Positions 21,825 to 34,296 of a stretch of 64,000 nt of DNA are shown piece after piece. Source of the DNA: Epiperipatus broadwayi (lineage: Eukaryota > Onychophora > Udeonychophora > Euonychophora > Peripatidae). Within the stretch, counting starts at the first letter, position 1, and every line of letters begins with the position of its first letter. The stretch lies in assembly GCA_028023455.1 (NCBI GenBank), contig JAQFVV010006203.1:6850821-6914820 (forward strand), written 5' to 3'. The position numbers were made by a program, and so were the translations under genes. Under the pieces are notes generated by a model. It worked only from the letters and a program-made list of their open reading frames with translations, searched no databases and had not been told where the DNA came from.

Positions 21825-22345
21825 TTATGCAATCTCTGTCACATAAATAGCCAAATTCAAATCTAGGTGCTGCCAGGATGTTTCTTGGTATTGTTTATTA
21901 CACCATTTCGCTGAACCCCAAAGTTTTTCAATGTTTTGAGTGTGAACCTCAGTTTCTGAATTCATGAAATTGTATTTGTGGTTCACACAAAAATGATCAT
22001 AAATTCAGCATTTTTATAAGCCTTCCAACTGTCGGAATAAATCGTCGATCCCTCTTCCACATTTTCTTTGATGGCTTCCAACAAAGTTGCTGCTGTTCTA
22101 TTATTGTCTTAATAAAACATTCATCAGCCTCCCTGCACAAGCCATCAAACATCCACTGTTTGGGAAGAATTTGTCCAGCTTGGTTTTTTCTTTTTGTGAA
22201 AAGGCTCTTGTCAATTTCAATGATTTTGTTAGGGCCTTCAGTTTTACGTTTTTCTTGCTGTAACATTGCAGTGGCACAAACTTCCTGCATATAGTTGTTG
22301 GAATCTATTACAGTTTTATTTGCTAAATGACGCTGTCTTTCCCCA
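21825..22345 (-). pseudogene. Merlin/IS1016-type transposase (ISXO2-like DDE domain), frameshifted
   Basis: In minus-strand order: ANKTVIDSNNY then EVCATAML, the catalytic segment IIEIDKSLFTKRKNQAG (first Asp), PKQWMFDGLCREADECF, then after a frameshift near 22095 EGSTIYSDSWKAY (second Asp), and after a further break HTQNIEKLWGSAKW and SWQHLDLNLAIYV, ending at a stop at 21825-21827. The order and spacing match the DDE domain of Merlin transposases and bacterial ISXO2/IS1016 relatives: I-x-x-D-E/K-S-x-F, W-V/M-F-G/D-G, I-x-S-D, then the N-I-E-x-x-W block. At least two frame changes make it inactive. The N-terminal part and the element's TIRs were not identified. Confidence 0.85.
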
Positions 22346-22939
22346 TTCTATAGAGCTTAATTTGCGAGCCTAGTTATAAGTAAATTAGATCGCTGTTAAA
22401 AATGGAATTCTGAAACCCTCCAATCACGTTCTCCTACAAAGGCTTATTTAGTATTACATCCTTGAATATTATAATGCCATTGCTTGTCCAAGGTAAATGG
22501 TCATAGTGTGTTCATTTAGTTACTTTTTCAGATTGTAGGATTCCTTTTTCTTAAAAATATAAAACAGCCTTCATTTCAGTAGAGAGTAGATTCCAAACTC
22601 ATTATTTTGTTCTGTTTTTTATACAAAGGACTATTAATCAAGAAATTATGAGAATGAAATCAAAATGAAAAGTGCATGTACTCATGGAAAATCAAAACTA
22701 TTGTTGAATCAAAACTATGAATATAAATGAAGTAAAAAATAGATTAAAAATCTTGTCAGTACAAAATCTGGACAATAATTGAGAGTATAAAATTATCACT
22801 AAAATCATTTTATCAGATGAGATCACAGTGTTTATTTGATGTGATCACAAGGTTACACATTTATCGCGGATGTGAAAAGATATATCATTTCCTCTACGTT
22901 GCAGGATTAATACTAAAGTACCTTTTACATAATAACAGA
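22346..22939. other. non-coding spacer
   Basis: May include worn 5' sequence of the Merlin element up to about 22400, which still has moderate complexity. Beyond that it is A/T-rich with no gene. Confidence 0.4.
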
Positions 22940-23655
22940 TTACCATTAAGAGCATAACCCCATTCCAATGAATGATTTGAAAGTTGGTCAAATAAATGTA
23001 TGTGCTCATGACATACAATGCTTGTTGTACACATCAGACTTTGCCAAAGGAACAAGAACTCAATTTTAGGACTGGATAAATATGAACTATATAATGTGCA
23101 ATTAAACTGTATATTTCTGAAAAATAACACTCAGTGCAATAGTTCAGAAACAATGGAACATAGCACATAAATAAGTTTTACCTTATATGTATTATGTAAT
23201 TCTCTCTTTGGTATATATATAATTTTGTTTATTTTTTTTTATATTTATCATTTACTGGATTATTTAATCATTATATTATTCAGTGGAGTAAGATTTTACC
23301 ATTAAGAGCATAACCCCATTCCAATTGAATGATTTGAAAGTTGGCCAAATAAATGCATGAGCTCATGACATACAATGCTCGTTGTATGCATCAGACTTTG
23401 CCAAAGGAACAAGAACTCAATTTTGGGACTGGATAAATATAAACTATATAATATGCAATTAAACTCTATATTTCTGTAAAATAACACTGCCAGGGCAATA
23501 GTTTAGAAACAATGAAACATAGCACATAAATAAGTTTTACCTTATATGTATTATGTAATTTGCTATTTTGTATATATATAATTTTGTTTATTCTTTTTAT
23601 ATTTATCATTCACTTGATTATTTAATCATTATATTGTTCAGTGGAGTAAGATTTG
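22940..23655. repeat. 356-bp direct tandem duplication
   Basis: Unit 1 starts at 22940 and unit 2 at 23296, both with TTACCATTAAGAGCATAACC. Both run through TTTGCCAAAGGAACAAGAAC, AACATAGCACATAAATAAG (AAACATAG in unit 2) and TTCAGTGGAGTAAGATTT. They differ by scattered substitutions and short indels. The small open frames inside both units are parallel by-products of the duplication and not evidence of a gene. Confidence 0.9.
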
Positions 23656-24344
23656 ATCTATCCCTCAAACAGATTAGAAATTAGTTATTTTATAGTATTG
23701 TGAGTATTCACTAGTTCTCTAAATAATCTCTGTTGGAGAGAGAGGTTTGTTATTATTAGTTAATACCATTTTGATATGTGCACCCAGACCATCTTTTGCA
23801 ATAGGGGTGGATCTTGTTAATCAGATTAAATCATTTAATCTCTATATATAGATTAATTAGTATCGCTTATTCATGTTTTGGTGTTGAATTACATTGATCA
23901 GTATCTGATGTTTTCCCTTTTTATATTTGTAATTCAATGTCACTCCAGGCAATTCACACATCTCTTGGGAATGTTATAACACATCATTATATATATATAT
24001 ATAATGTTTATTTAGTGTTGGAATTTAGATTTTGTAATAATTGATTATATGAGGCTTTAAGTGGAGAAAGGGAATAATTTGTGTAGGGATTTAAAACATG
24101 GATTGAATCACTCCATTGGATTGTATTAAAAGTTAGAATTAATAAAAGTTTTTGTTTTAAAACTAATACTTATGTATTATTTAAAATTAAGTTTTTTGTC
24201 AACTTAGCGTTATCCCTCTATGATTAGTAGTTCATTATATTTACAAGGGATTAATAAGAATTATTGTATGATTGGTGTTTGTGTTCATAAACAATTAATT
24301 TATTGTAATATATTGTAACAGTCATATTTGTGCATTCATGTAAC
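23656..24344. other. AT-rich spacer
   Basis: Contains (TA)n at 23988-24003 and no recognisable gene, RNA or element end before the start of repeat copy A near 24345. Confidence 0.5.
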
Positions 24345-27300
24345 ATAATCCAGAGTCCAGGCAAAATACACCTAAGCTGATTAAGATGAGCTGATGAGAC
24401 CTTGAATCTGACTAAATTTCAACTCATTTAACAGATTTTACACCCTATGAATGACATTTATGAGGTTATACTCTGTCTCAATTAGTCAGCAAGCTGACTG
24501 AGTAAAGGGAGAAACGTGAGAGTCGGAGAGAAATTAATAATTTAAATATAATTAAAAGCTAAATAAACTACTTAACACACTAAGATTTACTAAAAGAATG
24601 GTATTATGCATACTAATAATAAGGAATTTGGATGACTTGAAGTTGGATTGCTAGTAAAAGACATAAAACAACTTACAATTTTAAATAGGTTTATTAAAAT
24701 AAATGATTAAATAATAAGTTAAATGGAACAAAAAAAAAAAAAACATTAGTTACTTGGTATTAGGATATATATAATTAACACACACAGATGTTACAGAAAT
24801 GATGAGATTAATTATATACAGTGGTCTCATCTTGAGAATTTAACTTAACTTATACAGTGTTTGCGGTTTAATAGACCATGTCTATTATATTTTGATACGC
24901 CAAACTATTATTAGGTTTGCCAACATTATAAGCCAAAATGTTAGCCAGGATGGTAATATCTATATAGTATTAAGCTGATTATTACAAATACATTACAAAG
25001 TAGCAATTAAATAAACTCAACATACAGATTTATCATGGTAACCTAGATTACAGGTTCAGACTTGCTGAAGCATTATTAATGAGGAGAATAACTGGTTGCC
25101 TTTAGTTTTGCATCTGTGGACCATGGTGCTAATAAAATACTAAAATAAGGTCACAGTGCAAGTAATTGCTCACAGGCTTCAGTGTCAAATACTCTGTGCC
25201 CTATGACTGAATGGCTTGCTACAATAATAGATAACATTTCAGTTCAGTGAACTCTGGTCAAGCTACTCAAGTGTCCTGGCCTTAAATTCATTAACATGCA
25301 CTAACCTGAACAGAGAAGGATGGGAACAATCACCATTGCTAGCCTGTCAAGACATAGCAAGACATTAATACACCAATGGGTGCATACTAAGAATACACTT
25401 GCAATGCATATATTAATACAAATATGCATATATAATTAATTAATGCACCTAAACAGATAGTTTCTATCTGCTACAACTAATTCATTCCCATTCTTAGGTT
25501 AGCATATAGTAATCATGCTAAATTATGTGCGATTAAATTAAGGAGGAGAAATTATATTTAACGGCCTTAACAACATTTAAAAATATACTTTTAATATCAT
25601 CCTTAATATAATATATCATATACATCTTAATTAACATTCTACAATGCAGTTTAACATATGATTTATTTTATCTCCTCTTGCCGTTTCAACTGTCCAGCAG
25701 TCATCATCAGAACTATAACATTTAAACATATACAATTAATACCTATCTATACATATACCAATATATATACACACACATACATCATCTACAAATGTACATA
25801 TAAAAATAAAAAACATTTCAAACACTCCAACTATTAGCTTAAATATGGATCTTTAATATCTCTACAATCTAAAACCTCTTTATCCCACACTTATATTCAA
25901 TTAACTTTTTTTATATAAAAATTTATTTTATATTTTAATGTATATTTTTTCATCTTCTAATCATTTAAATTTTTAAATTGCCCTTTAATCTAATTAATTT
26001 TTTTCTATTTTAATTATTTATATATGTACATTAATCAATAACAATAATATTAACAAAATATCCTTATAATTTTATTTCCTCCTATTTTTTAATTTTTTAC
26101 CTTTTAAAAAACACTCACATCTGCCTACAACTGAAATAATTGAAATAAACGTTAAAATATAAAATAAAATTTTATATACAATAAGTTAATTGAATATAAG
26201 TATGGGATAAAGAGATTTTAGATTGTAGAGATATTAAAGATCCATATTTAAGCTAACAGTTGGAGTGTTTGAAATATTTTTTTATTTTTATATGTACATT
26301 TGTATATGTATCTGTGTATATATTTTGATATATGTATAGATAGGTATTAATTGTATATGTTTAAATGTTGTAGCTCTGATGATGACTGCTGGACAGTTGA
26401 AACTGTAGGCAAGAGAAGATAAAATAAATCTTATGTTCAACTGCATTATAGTGTCAATTAAGGTGTATATGGTGTATTATATTAGATATATATGTAATTA
26501 TATTACATATATGTGGAAGGAAATTTTTAATATCATCCTTAGCTAGCATCTTCTAACTAATAGATAAAAGTATAAGTTTAACAACTTGTTATGCAAACCT
26601 TAATACAATACAATATCAGTAACATAATGATAATGAGAACATAGCAATAGGTTGTTATCTATTAGAATAGGATTTCGATGCAGCAATTTGTTTATGCTAA
26701 GCAGCATTGTTAAATATTATGCTAGAGAGCTTATAATGATCTCTTCTTAAAAGTTTAATTAAAATAATTATTCGCTGCCTCGAAATATTGGCATATTATA
26801 ACATATATTAAATAAATGAAAATGAAATAATTAAACAAATGATAGGCATGGCTGCAATTTTAGAGAATTTAAAATAATCACTGATTACAGTTATTACAAG
26901 TTAAAGAAATGAAATTGCATTATTTGTGATTCAGGCAAGTTTACAGTTTAATTTTAGAAATGATTTAATTTAAAAGAGAGTAATAATTAGGTTGAACATT
27001 CATTAGATTTACAGTAGCTAGCTTATTACTTAATTTTATAGTTTAAAGATTAATTTAAAAGCAGCTCTGTAGTTTATGAAGAATATTAACAATCTTCTGC
27101 AGCTTTGACATCAGGCACTTGGAAATAGGCAATGTGGATAGTTTGTTTGGTAATAGTCTTCTTTTGACAGCAGGTAGTGGTTGGAAACTCTATCTGATGA
27201 TCATATGCCATGACAGCATGTAGTGTAAGGTTGGAGATGACCGTTCCCCCCATAGGAAGAGACTGCAAATTTGAGGCCCTTTTACTCGTTCATTATAAAA

Positions 27301-28025
27301 TGCAAACGGCGGCGTGGATTTTGGTAGCAACACAGATAAATTTACAGAGTATATTTTTAAAGTTCAAAATATGGGCTATTTATACCAATTTCAAATCCTA
27401 TATTATTTTCCTACAAGCTGGATTCACATTGGAGTGAGTCCATTAACTTGTTTACAATTTATATTTAAAATTTGTAAAATTGACTTATTGTTTAATATTT
27501 TAAGTCAAATAATTTAGCGTAATTGATCCATTCAATTCCCAAGGGGACCTAAAATAGTGCTGGTTTAGTACATTTTATTATTGACTGAGTTTTAGTTTTG
27601 AAAGTATTTTTGCAAAAATATGAATTTAAAAACTCAGCCCCAGGTGCGTGATGTGATTTTTATTGACAATATTTTAATTTAATCTTAGAATTTTAGCAAA
27701 TCTTTTAACCAACATTTCGCTATATATGTATGCTGGTCCTAGTTGGATTTTGACACATATATGCGATTTTCAATGAAAATTAATGAATTGACTTCTTTTT
27801 AAGAAATAAATTTATAATTTTAAAAAGATCTTAAATTTTTAAATACAGATGCACTGTAATATACATAAACCGATAATATATCACAGTCTGTTCTCACATA
27901 TATATGTGCGCCGATACATATATAATGATGTGTTTGATGATATATGTAAACTCAAGTTCTTCTTAAATTAGTATAGATAGGGTTGTCGGGTAAAGCAGAT
28001 GAAGTATAGTCTGTAAGAATATACC
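24345..28025 (+). mobile_element. mosaic repeat, copy A (direct), split by a fold-back element
   Basis: The first of several copies of a long repeat. It begins near CCAGGCAAAATACACCTAAG and ends GTCTGTAAGAATATACC. Landmarks shared with the other copies include CTGACTGAGTAAAGGGAGAA near 24497, TTAAGCTGATTATTACAAAT near 24970, the CTACAAGCTGGATTCACAT segment near 27411, and CCTAAAATAGTGCTGGTTTAG near 27548. Without the insertion at 25606-26524 and its duplication it is about 2.7 kb. It has no long open frame and no recognised protein. The end sequence GAATATACC also closes copy C and, inverted, opens copy B. Confidence 0.75.
25589..26541. mobile_element. 919-bp fold-back element with 17-bp target duplication
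   Basis: The body is 25606-26524. Identical 17-mers TTTTAATATCATCCTTA flank it at 25589-25605 and 26525-26541. The arms (about 25606-25920 and 26170-26485) are inverted copies with TTTCAACTGTCCAGCAGTCA, ATCATCAGAACTATAACAT, TTAATACCTATCTATACATA and CTTAAATATGGATCTTTAA, differing at a modest number of sites. The middle is A/T-rich. Copy B (inverted, 30850-30890) keeps the uninterrupted site, AATATCATTAGCTAGCTCC in the same orientation, which confirms the insertion. A 17-bp duplication is longer than usual for cut-and-paste elements and is nearer to what target-primed insertion gives. Confidence 0.85.
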
Positions 28026-29394
28026 CCGAACTGACTATTGCGATGCGAGTTATATATATGTAATTTTTTTCTGATTATGGCATCGCAAAACATTGGGCCT
28101 TGCTATTTATTTACATGACCCTGGGCGGAAATTGTTTATTAAATTGTAATACGTTGGTATATATATATATTTCCTGATTATGCTGTTTCAACATGTGCCT
28201 CGATTAAAACATCCACATTCCCTGAGACTCCATTTATTTATCTTTTTAAAATTTAAACTTATTAGCTTAACATGCTGTAATAGAATATATAGGAATTGTA
28301 CTGTATCATTTAGCAGTTATTTTACATTTTAGATAATGCATATGTTAATCTGAAATTACAGGGTCTGTTGTTATATATATATACCATATAGTCTCTTGCC
28401 TGCTGATGACTCACACCCAAGGGTGACTCGAACAAGTTTAGTCATTCCTCATAAATTTTGTCATCAGGGAGAGAGAAGCTCAAAAGAGACTTGCCAGTTT
28501 CTGTATTTATTATTAAACAAATAAATTATACTTCTGTTAATATATAACTATAAACATAATATAACAATTCATCAATTGTTAAAACAGAGAAACTTTAAAT
28601 AAAATAAATTAATAACTAAATAATTATTGCCAAGCGCTTTCAACTCTTACAAGCCTCCTTATCAAAGCAGTGTAAAAAATTCTATTTTCTCCTAGGCGTT
28701 GAATTCAACATTTCATTGTATTGGCCAGGAACAACTAATCGGAAAGCTGGTTAATTTTGAATTCATAGCACAAGATGAATTTTGTATAAGATACGATTCT
28801 TTAATCTTACGTTCTTTATCATGTGTTTTATGCATTCATACCCTTTGGATTACATATATGGCCTGTACTATTTTGGTGAACATAAAAAGCTGAATAAACT
28901 GTTATCATCTTCTCTTGCTTCTATTATACGTATATTTATTATGTTGTTGAAGGCGATATTTAATATTTGTTTTGGTTTCTGCAACATATATTGTACTACA
29001 ATTTATTTGTGAGCATCTAATAGTGTATACAACACTGCTTTTATCCTCCTTATTTATTACTCCCTTACAATTATTTATTAATCTGTTAAGGTTAAACGGA
29101 GTTTTCCATGCTAATCGGAAATCTTGACTTTAAACTTTTATTATATTTTTATTAATATTGGGAATAAAAGCTAATGACATCCATGGTTTATTATTCATAT
29201 TTATATGATCACTATTATAACATTGTTTATAATGTTTCAATACAATAGATAATAGCGATATCATGGTTTATTATTCATATTTATATGATCACTATTATAA
29301 CATTGTTTCATTCAGGTTCATGATTGCATGTCAATTATATATAAATTCATTGTTTTTCTCTTTTGGTTTTTTTATAAGTTTGGGGATATAAAAC
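28026..29394. other. spacer between inverted copies A and B, with SINE-like patch and tandem duplication
   Basis: At 28385-28540, on the minus strand, TTGTTCGAGTCACCC looks like an RNA polymerase III B box followed by TTGGGTGTGAGTCATC. It may be a SINE head, but no clear A box is seen. A 46-base string starting ATGGTTTATTATTCATAT occurs at 29183 and 29263 (80-bp spacing). A pyrimidine-rich AG at 28690-28696 precedes an open stretch to 28893, which I judged not to be an exon. Confidence 0.45.
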
Positions 29395-32055
29395 GGTATA
29401 TTCCTACAGACAATACATTTCACCTGTTTTACCCCATAACTCTACCTGCTCTAACTTTAAACCCCCTTGAGTACACATGTATCAACAGAAATATCATTAT
29501 ATATGGATCAGCACATAAATATGTGAGAACAGACTGATATATTATCAGTTTATGTATATTACAGCATATCTATACTTAAAATTAGGTCTTTTAAAATTAT
29601 AGTTTTATTAAAAAGAAGTCTTCAATTCATTTAGTTTCATTGAGAATCACTATATATGTATAAAATCCACCTAGTATCAGCATACATATATAACAAAGTG
29701 TTTATTAAAAGGTTTTTTAAACTTGATAAAGCTGAATTAAAATACTGTCAATAAAAATAGTGTATAGGTTGAGTTTCTGAATTTATATTTTTGCAATAAT
29801 ATTTTGAAAACTGAAACTTAGTCAATAACAAAATGCACTGAACCAGCACTATTTTAGGACCTTTTGGGAATTGAATGGTTTAACCAAGCTAAATTTATTT
29901 AACTTAAAATATTAAACAATAATAGTTAGTCAATTTTACAGATCATAAATTGAAATTGTAAACATGTTTTTGGATTCACCCCCGTTGTGAATCCAGCTTG
30001 TAGAAAAATAATATAGGATTTGAAACTAGTATAAGTAACCTATATTTTGACATTTTAAAATATACTTTGCAAATTTATATGTGTGTTGCTCCCAAAATTC
30101 ATGCTTGTTTGACTTTTATAATGAGTGAATAGGAGGGGCGCAGATTTTCCATTTCTTCCTAAGGGGGAATGGTTTTTTTTCTAATCCCATCCTACATGTC
30201 GCAATAGCATGTGATCATTACCACTGGGATGGAGAGTTCCAGCCACAGCCTCCTGTCAAGAGAAGACTTTAGCACCAAGTAACCTCCTCAAAGAAGAGTG
30301 CCACATTGTCTACCTCCATGTGCCTAATGTCTAGGCAGCAGAATAAGATCTGGTAATATTTCTCCATAAACCGCAGTGCTCTTAAGTTAATCCTTATCTA
30401 TGAATGTTCAATATTAATTATTAATTCTTTAAATTAAATCATTTTAAAATTAAAACTGTAACACTTGCCTGAATCTTAAATGATGTAACTTCATTTCTTT
30501 AACTTGTAATAACTATTTTCAGTTATTATTTTATATTCTCTGTAAACTGTGGTCATGTCTATCATTATTGTTTTAATTATTTCATTTTCATTTAGTTAAT
30601 ATATGTTATGATATGCCAATATTTCAAGGCTGTGAATAATTATTTTAGTAAACTTTTATGGAGAGATCATTATAAGCTCTCCACCGTAATATTTAACAAT
30701 GCTGCTTAGCATAAATAATTCATTGCTTCGAAATCTTATTCTAATAGATGAGAACTGATCGCTATGTGCTCATTGTTATCTTTATATTATTGATATATTA
30801 TATTAAGATTTCCTTAGTGAGATATTAAACGTAGGATTTTATCAGTTAGAAGTAGGAGCTAGCTAATGATATTAAAAGTATATTTTCAAATGTTGTTAAG
30901 GCCATTAAATGTACTTTCTCCTTCCTAACTTAATTGCATGTATATATGAATACAGATTCTGCATATTAACTATATTAATAATTTACTTAGCCCTTTTTTT
31001 TAGCATGATTACTATGTGCTAATCTAAGAACTGGATTGAGTTAGTTTTAGCAGATAGAAACCATCTGTTTAGGCACATTAGTTAATTCCATATTTATATA
31101 TTTGTATTACTACGCATTGTGAAGGATGTCTTTATTAAGCTTCAAGTGTGCACTGTCTTCCTGACAGACTACCAGTGGTGGTCATTCCTGTCCACAGTTT
31201 GGTTAGCTATCTTTTAGAACTGGAGTACGAGGGTCCAGAACCACATTTAAAAGCCTATCCGACTTCCCGAACTGAACTGTGACCTTATTTTAGTATTTTA
31301 TTAATGCCATAGTCTCCAGATACAAACCTAAAGGTAACCAGTTATAGTCATTATTAATGTTTCAGCATTAGTCTGGAATTTTAATTTAGGTTACCAGGTG
31401 AACTGTATATTGAACTTATTTACTTGTTCATTTGTAATGTATTTAGAATAATCAGCTTAATGCTATATATAATTATCATTGTAACTATAGTTCTAACTTG
31501 TAACATTGGCAAACCAAGGAATAGCTTGGCATATCAGAATATAATAGGCATGATCTATTAACCACAAACATTTGTATAAATTAAGTCATCATATTCAAGA
31601 TGAGATCGCTGTATATAATTAATCTCATCATCTCTATAACACCTGTGTGCATAATTATATATATCATAGCACTAAATAATTTTTTTTTTTTTTGTTTTAC
31701 TTGCATTATTATTTAATCATTTTTTAAATAAATCTTTTTAAAATTATAAATTGTTTTACATCTTTTGCTTGCAATCCAACTCCAAATCATCCAAATTTCT
31801 TATTATTAATATGTATAATATGCATTCTTTTAGTTGAGTCTTAACATGTTAAGTAGTTTATTTAGCTTTTAATTATATTTAAAATGTTAAATTTTCTCTT
31901 GAGTCTCATGTTTCTCCCTTTGCTCGGTCAGCTCGCTGAAGGTCATTCACAGATTGTTTATTCATGGAGTGCTAGTAAATGAGTTGATGTTTGGTCAGAT
32001 TTGAGGTCTCGCCATCTCATCTAGATCAGCTTTGGTATATTTTGTCTGGCCTTTA
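29395..32055 (-). mobile_element. mosaic repeat, copy B (inverted)
   Basis: Opens GGTATATTCCTACAGACA, the inverse of the closing sequence of copies A and C. Carries the inverted counterparts of their landmarks: GAACCAGCACTATTTTAGGA at 29840, GTGAATCCAGCTTGTAG near 29987, ATAATCAGCTTAATGC near 31450, and TTTCTCCCTTTGCTCGGTCA near 31911. It is the most complete copy at about 2.66 kb and has no insertion, so it serves as the empty-site reference for copy A. No coding capacity is recognisable. Confidence 0.75.
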
Positions 32056-32340
32056 GATTTTGTTAGCCATAGTCTCCAGATGCAAACCTAAAGGTAACCA
32101 GTTCTTCTCATTAATGTTTCAGCATTAGTCTGAATCTATAATCTAGATTACTATGATGAATCTGTATATTGAGCTTATTTAATTGCTCCTTTGTAATGTA
32201 TTTATAATAATCAGCTTAATGCTATATATATATATTAATCATCCTGGTTAACGTTTGGCTTATAACATTTGCAAACCTAAGAATAGTTTGGCATATCAAA
32301 ATATAATAGGCATAATTTATTAACCACAAACACTTCTCTC
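32056..32340 (-). mobile_element. mosaic repeat, partial inverted copy
   Basis: CATAGTCTCCAGATGCAAAC, CTAAAGGTAACCAG and ATAATCAGCTTAATGC repeat the inverted sequence found at 31308-31580, and correspond to about 24850-25130 of copy A. It abuts copy B on the left and copy C on the right. It looks like a leftover of a rearrangement between inverted copies. Confidence 0.7.
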
Positions 32341-34296
32341 AATTCTTCAGTGAGCTGATTGAGCAAAGGGAGAAACATGAGATTCAGGGAAAATTAACAA
32401 TTTATATATAATTAAAGGCTAAGCGAACTATTTAACATACTAAGACTTGACATAAAAGAATGCATATTATACATATTAATAATAAGGAATTTGGATGATT
32501 GGGAGTTGGATTGTGAGTAAAATATATGAAACAACTTATAATTTTAAATAGGTTTATTAAAATCCATGATTTAATAATAACTTAAATGAAACAAAGGAAA
32601 ACATTAAATTTCTTGGGTTAGGATGCATATATAATTAATGCACAAAGGCGACAGAAATGATGAGATTAATTATATACTGTGGTTTCATCTTGTGAAATTA
32701 ATTTAATTTATACAGTGTTTATATTTTGATACACCAAACTATTCTTAAGTTTTCCAATGTTATAAGCCAAATGTTAGCCAGGATGAATTATTGTATACAG
32801 CAGTAAGCTGATTATTCTAAATACATTACAATGGAGCAATTAATAAGCTCAATATACTGATTCATTCTGGTAACCTAGATTGTGGTTTCAGGCTAATGTT
32901 GAAGCGTTAATAATGGGGAGGAGAAGAACTGGTTATCTTGCATCTGGAGACTATAGTGCTAATAAAATACTAAAATTAAGGTCACAGTGGGAGTAATTGT
33001 TCACGGGCTTTAATGAACTCGGATCAGCTACTCAAGGGTTCTGACCTTAAACTCAGTAACATACTTGGTGCTCTAACCCAAACGGAGGTGGACAGGAGCA
33101 GCCTCCACTGCAAAGTAGCATTCTTAAATATTATGCTGGATAATGATCTCTCCTTTAAAATTTTACTAAAAGAATTATTCGCTGCCTCAAAATATTGGCA
33201 TATCACAACATATATTAAAATAACGAAAATGAAATAATCAAAACAGTAGTTTATAGGCATGACCACAATTTATAAAGAATTTAAAAATAATACCTGTTCA
33301 TAGTTACTGAGATTAAATAATCAAATATGTTATTTAGAATTCAGACAAGTTTTGCAGTGCCAAGCTTAATATTTAATTTATAGTTTAAAGATTAATTTGC
33401 TTGGTAGTAAAGTCTTTTCTCCATAGCAGGCAGTGTCTGGAACTCTCCATCCTGATGATGATCACATATCGTGGTAGGATGGGGTTGGAGATGACCATTA
33501 CCCGTAGGAAGAAACGGCAAATCTAAGGCCCTCTTACTCATGCATTATAAAATTAAAACAGACATAGATTCCGGTAGCAGCACACACAAATTTTCAGAGT
33601 ATATTTTTAAAATGTCAAAATATAGGCTATTTATACCAATTTCAAATCCTGTATTATTTTCCTACAAGCTGGATTCACATCAGGTGTGAATCAATTAACT
33701 TGTTTACAATTTCAATTTAAAATTTGTAAAATTGACTCAATTATTGTTTAATATTTTAAGACAAGTAATTTAGCTTAATTGATACATTCAATTCCCAAAG
33801 GGACCTAAAATAGTGCTGGTTTAGTATGTTTTATTATTGACTGAGTTTCAGTTTTGAAAATATTATTGCATAAATATAAATTTAGAAACTCAGCTTCTAC
33901 ACTATTTTACAACCAGTTGTGCGGCATGATTTTTATTGACAATATTTTAATTTAACTTTAGAATTTTAGCAAATCTTTTAAACAACATTTCATTATATAT
34001 GTATGCTGGTCCTAAGTGGATTTTACACCTATATGCGATTCTCAGTGAAAATTAATGAATTGACTTCTTTTTAATAAATAAATTTATAATTTTAAAAAGA
34101 TCTAATTTTTAAATACAGACACACTGTAATGTACATAAACATACAATATATTGCAGTCTGTTCTCGCATATATATGTGCACCGATACATATATAATGATG
34201 TTTATGTTGATATACATGTACTCAAGAGTTTTAAAGTTAGCACAGATAGGGTTATAGGGTAAAACAGATGAAACGTATAATCTGTAAGAATATACC
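32341..34296 (+). mobile_element. mosaic repeat, copy C (direct, internally deleted)
   Basis: Starts at the equivalent of position 24485 of copy A (GAGCTGATTGAGCAAAGGGA) and ends ATCTGTAAGAATATACC. Compared with B it lacks roughly 400 bases around 33110-33130, where the sequence jumps from a GAGGTGGACAGG segment to GCATTCTTAAATATTATGC. The right half (33480-34296) aligns well with 27240-28025. With copy B it forms a large inverted pair whose outer ends are GGTATATTC and GAATATACC. Confidence 0.7.

Noticed and set aside
22894-23487. Two similar minus-strand frames at 22894-23130 and 23302-23487
   Set aside because: Their similarity is explained by the 356-bp tandem duplication; neither has a recognisable domain.
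28699-28893. Possible exon after a pyrimidine-rich AG at 28690-28696
   Set aside because: The frame is hydrophobic toward its end, no donor or conserved residues are seen, and it lies in the spacer of a repeat mosaic.
24345-34296. Interpretation of the repeat copies as LTRs of one retrotransposon
   Set aside because: Copy B is inverted, no primer-binding site or pol gene lies between copies, and the ends are GGTATATTC rather than TG...CA.
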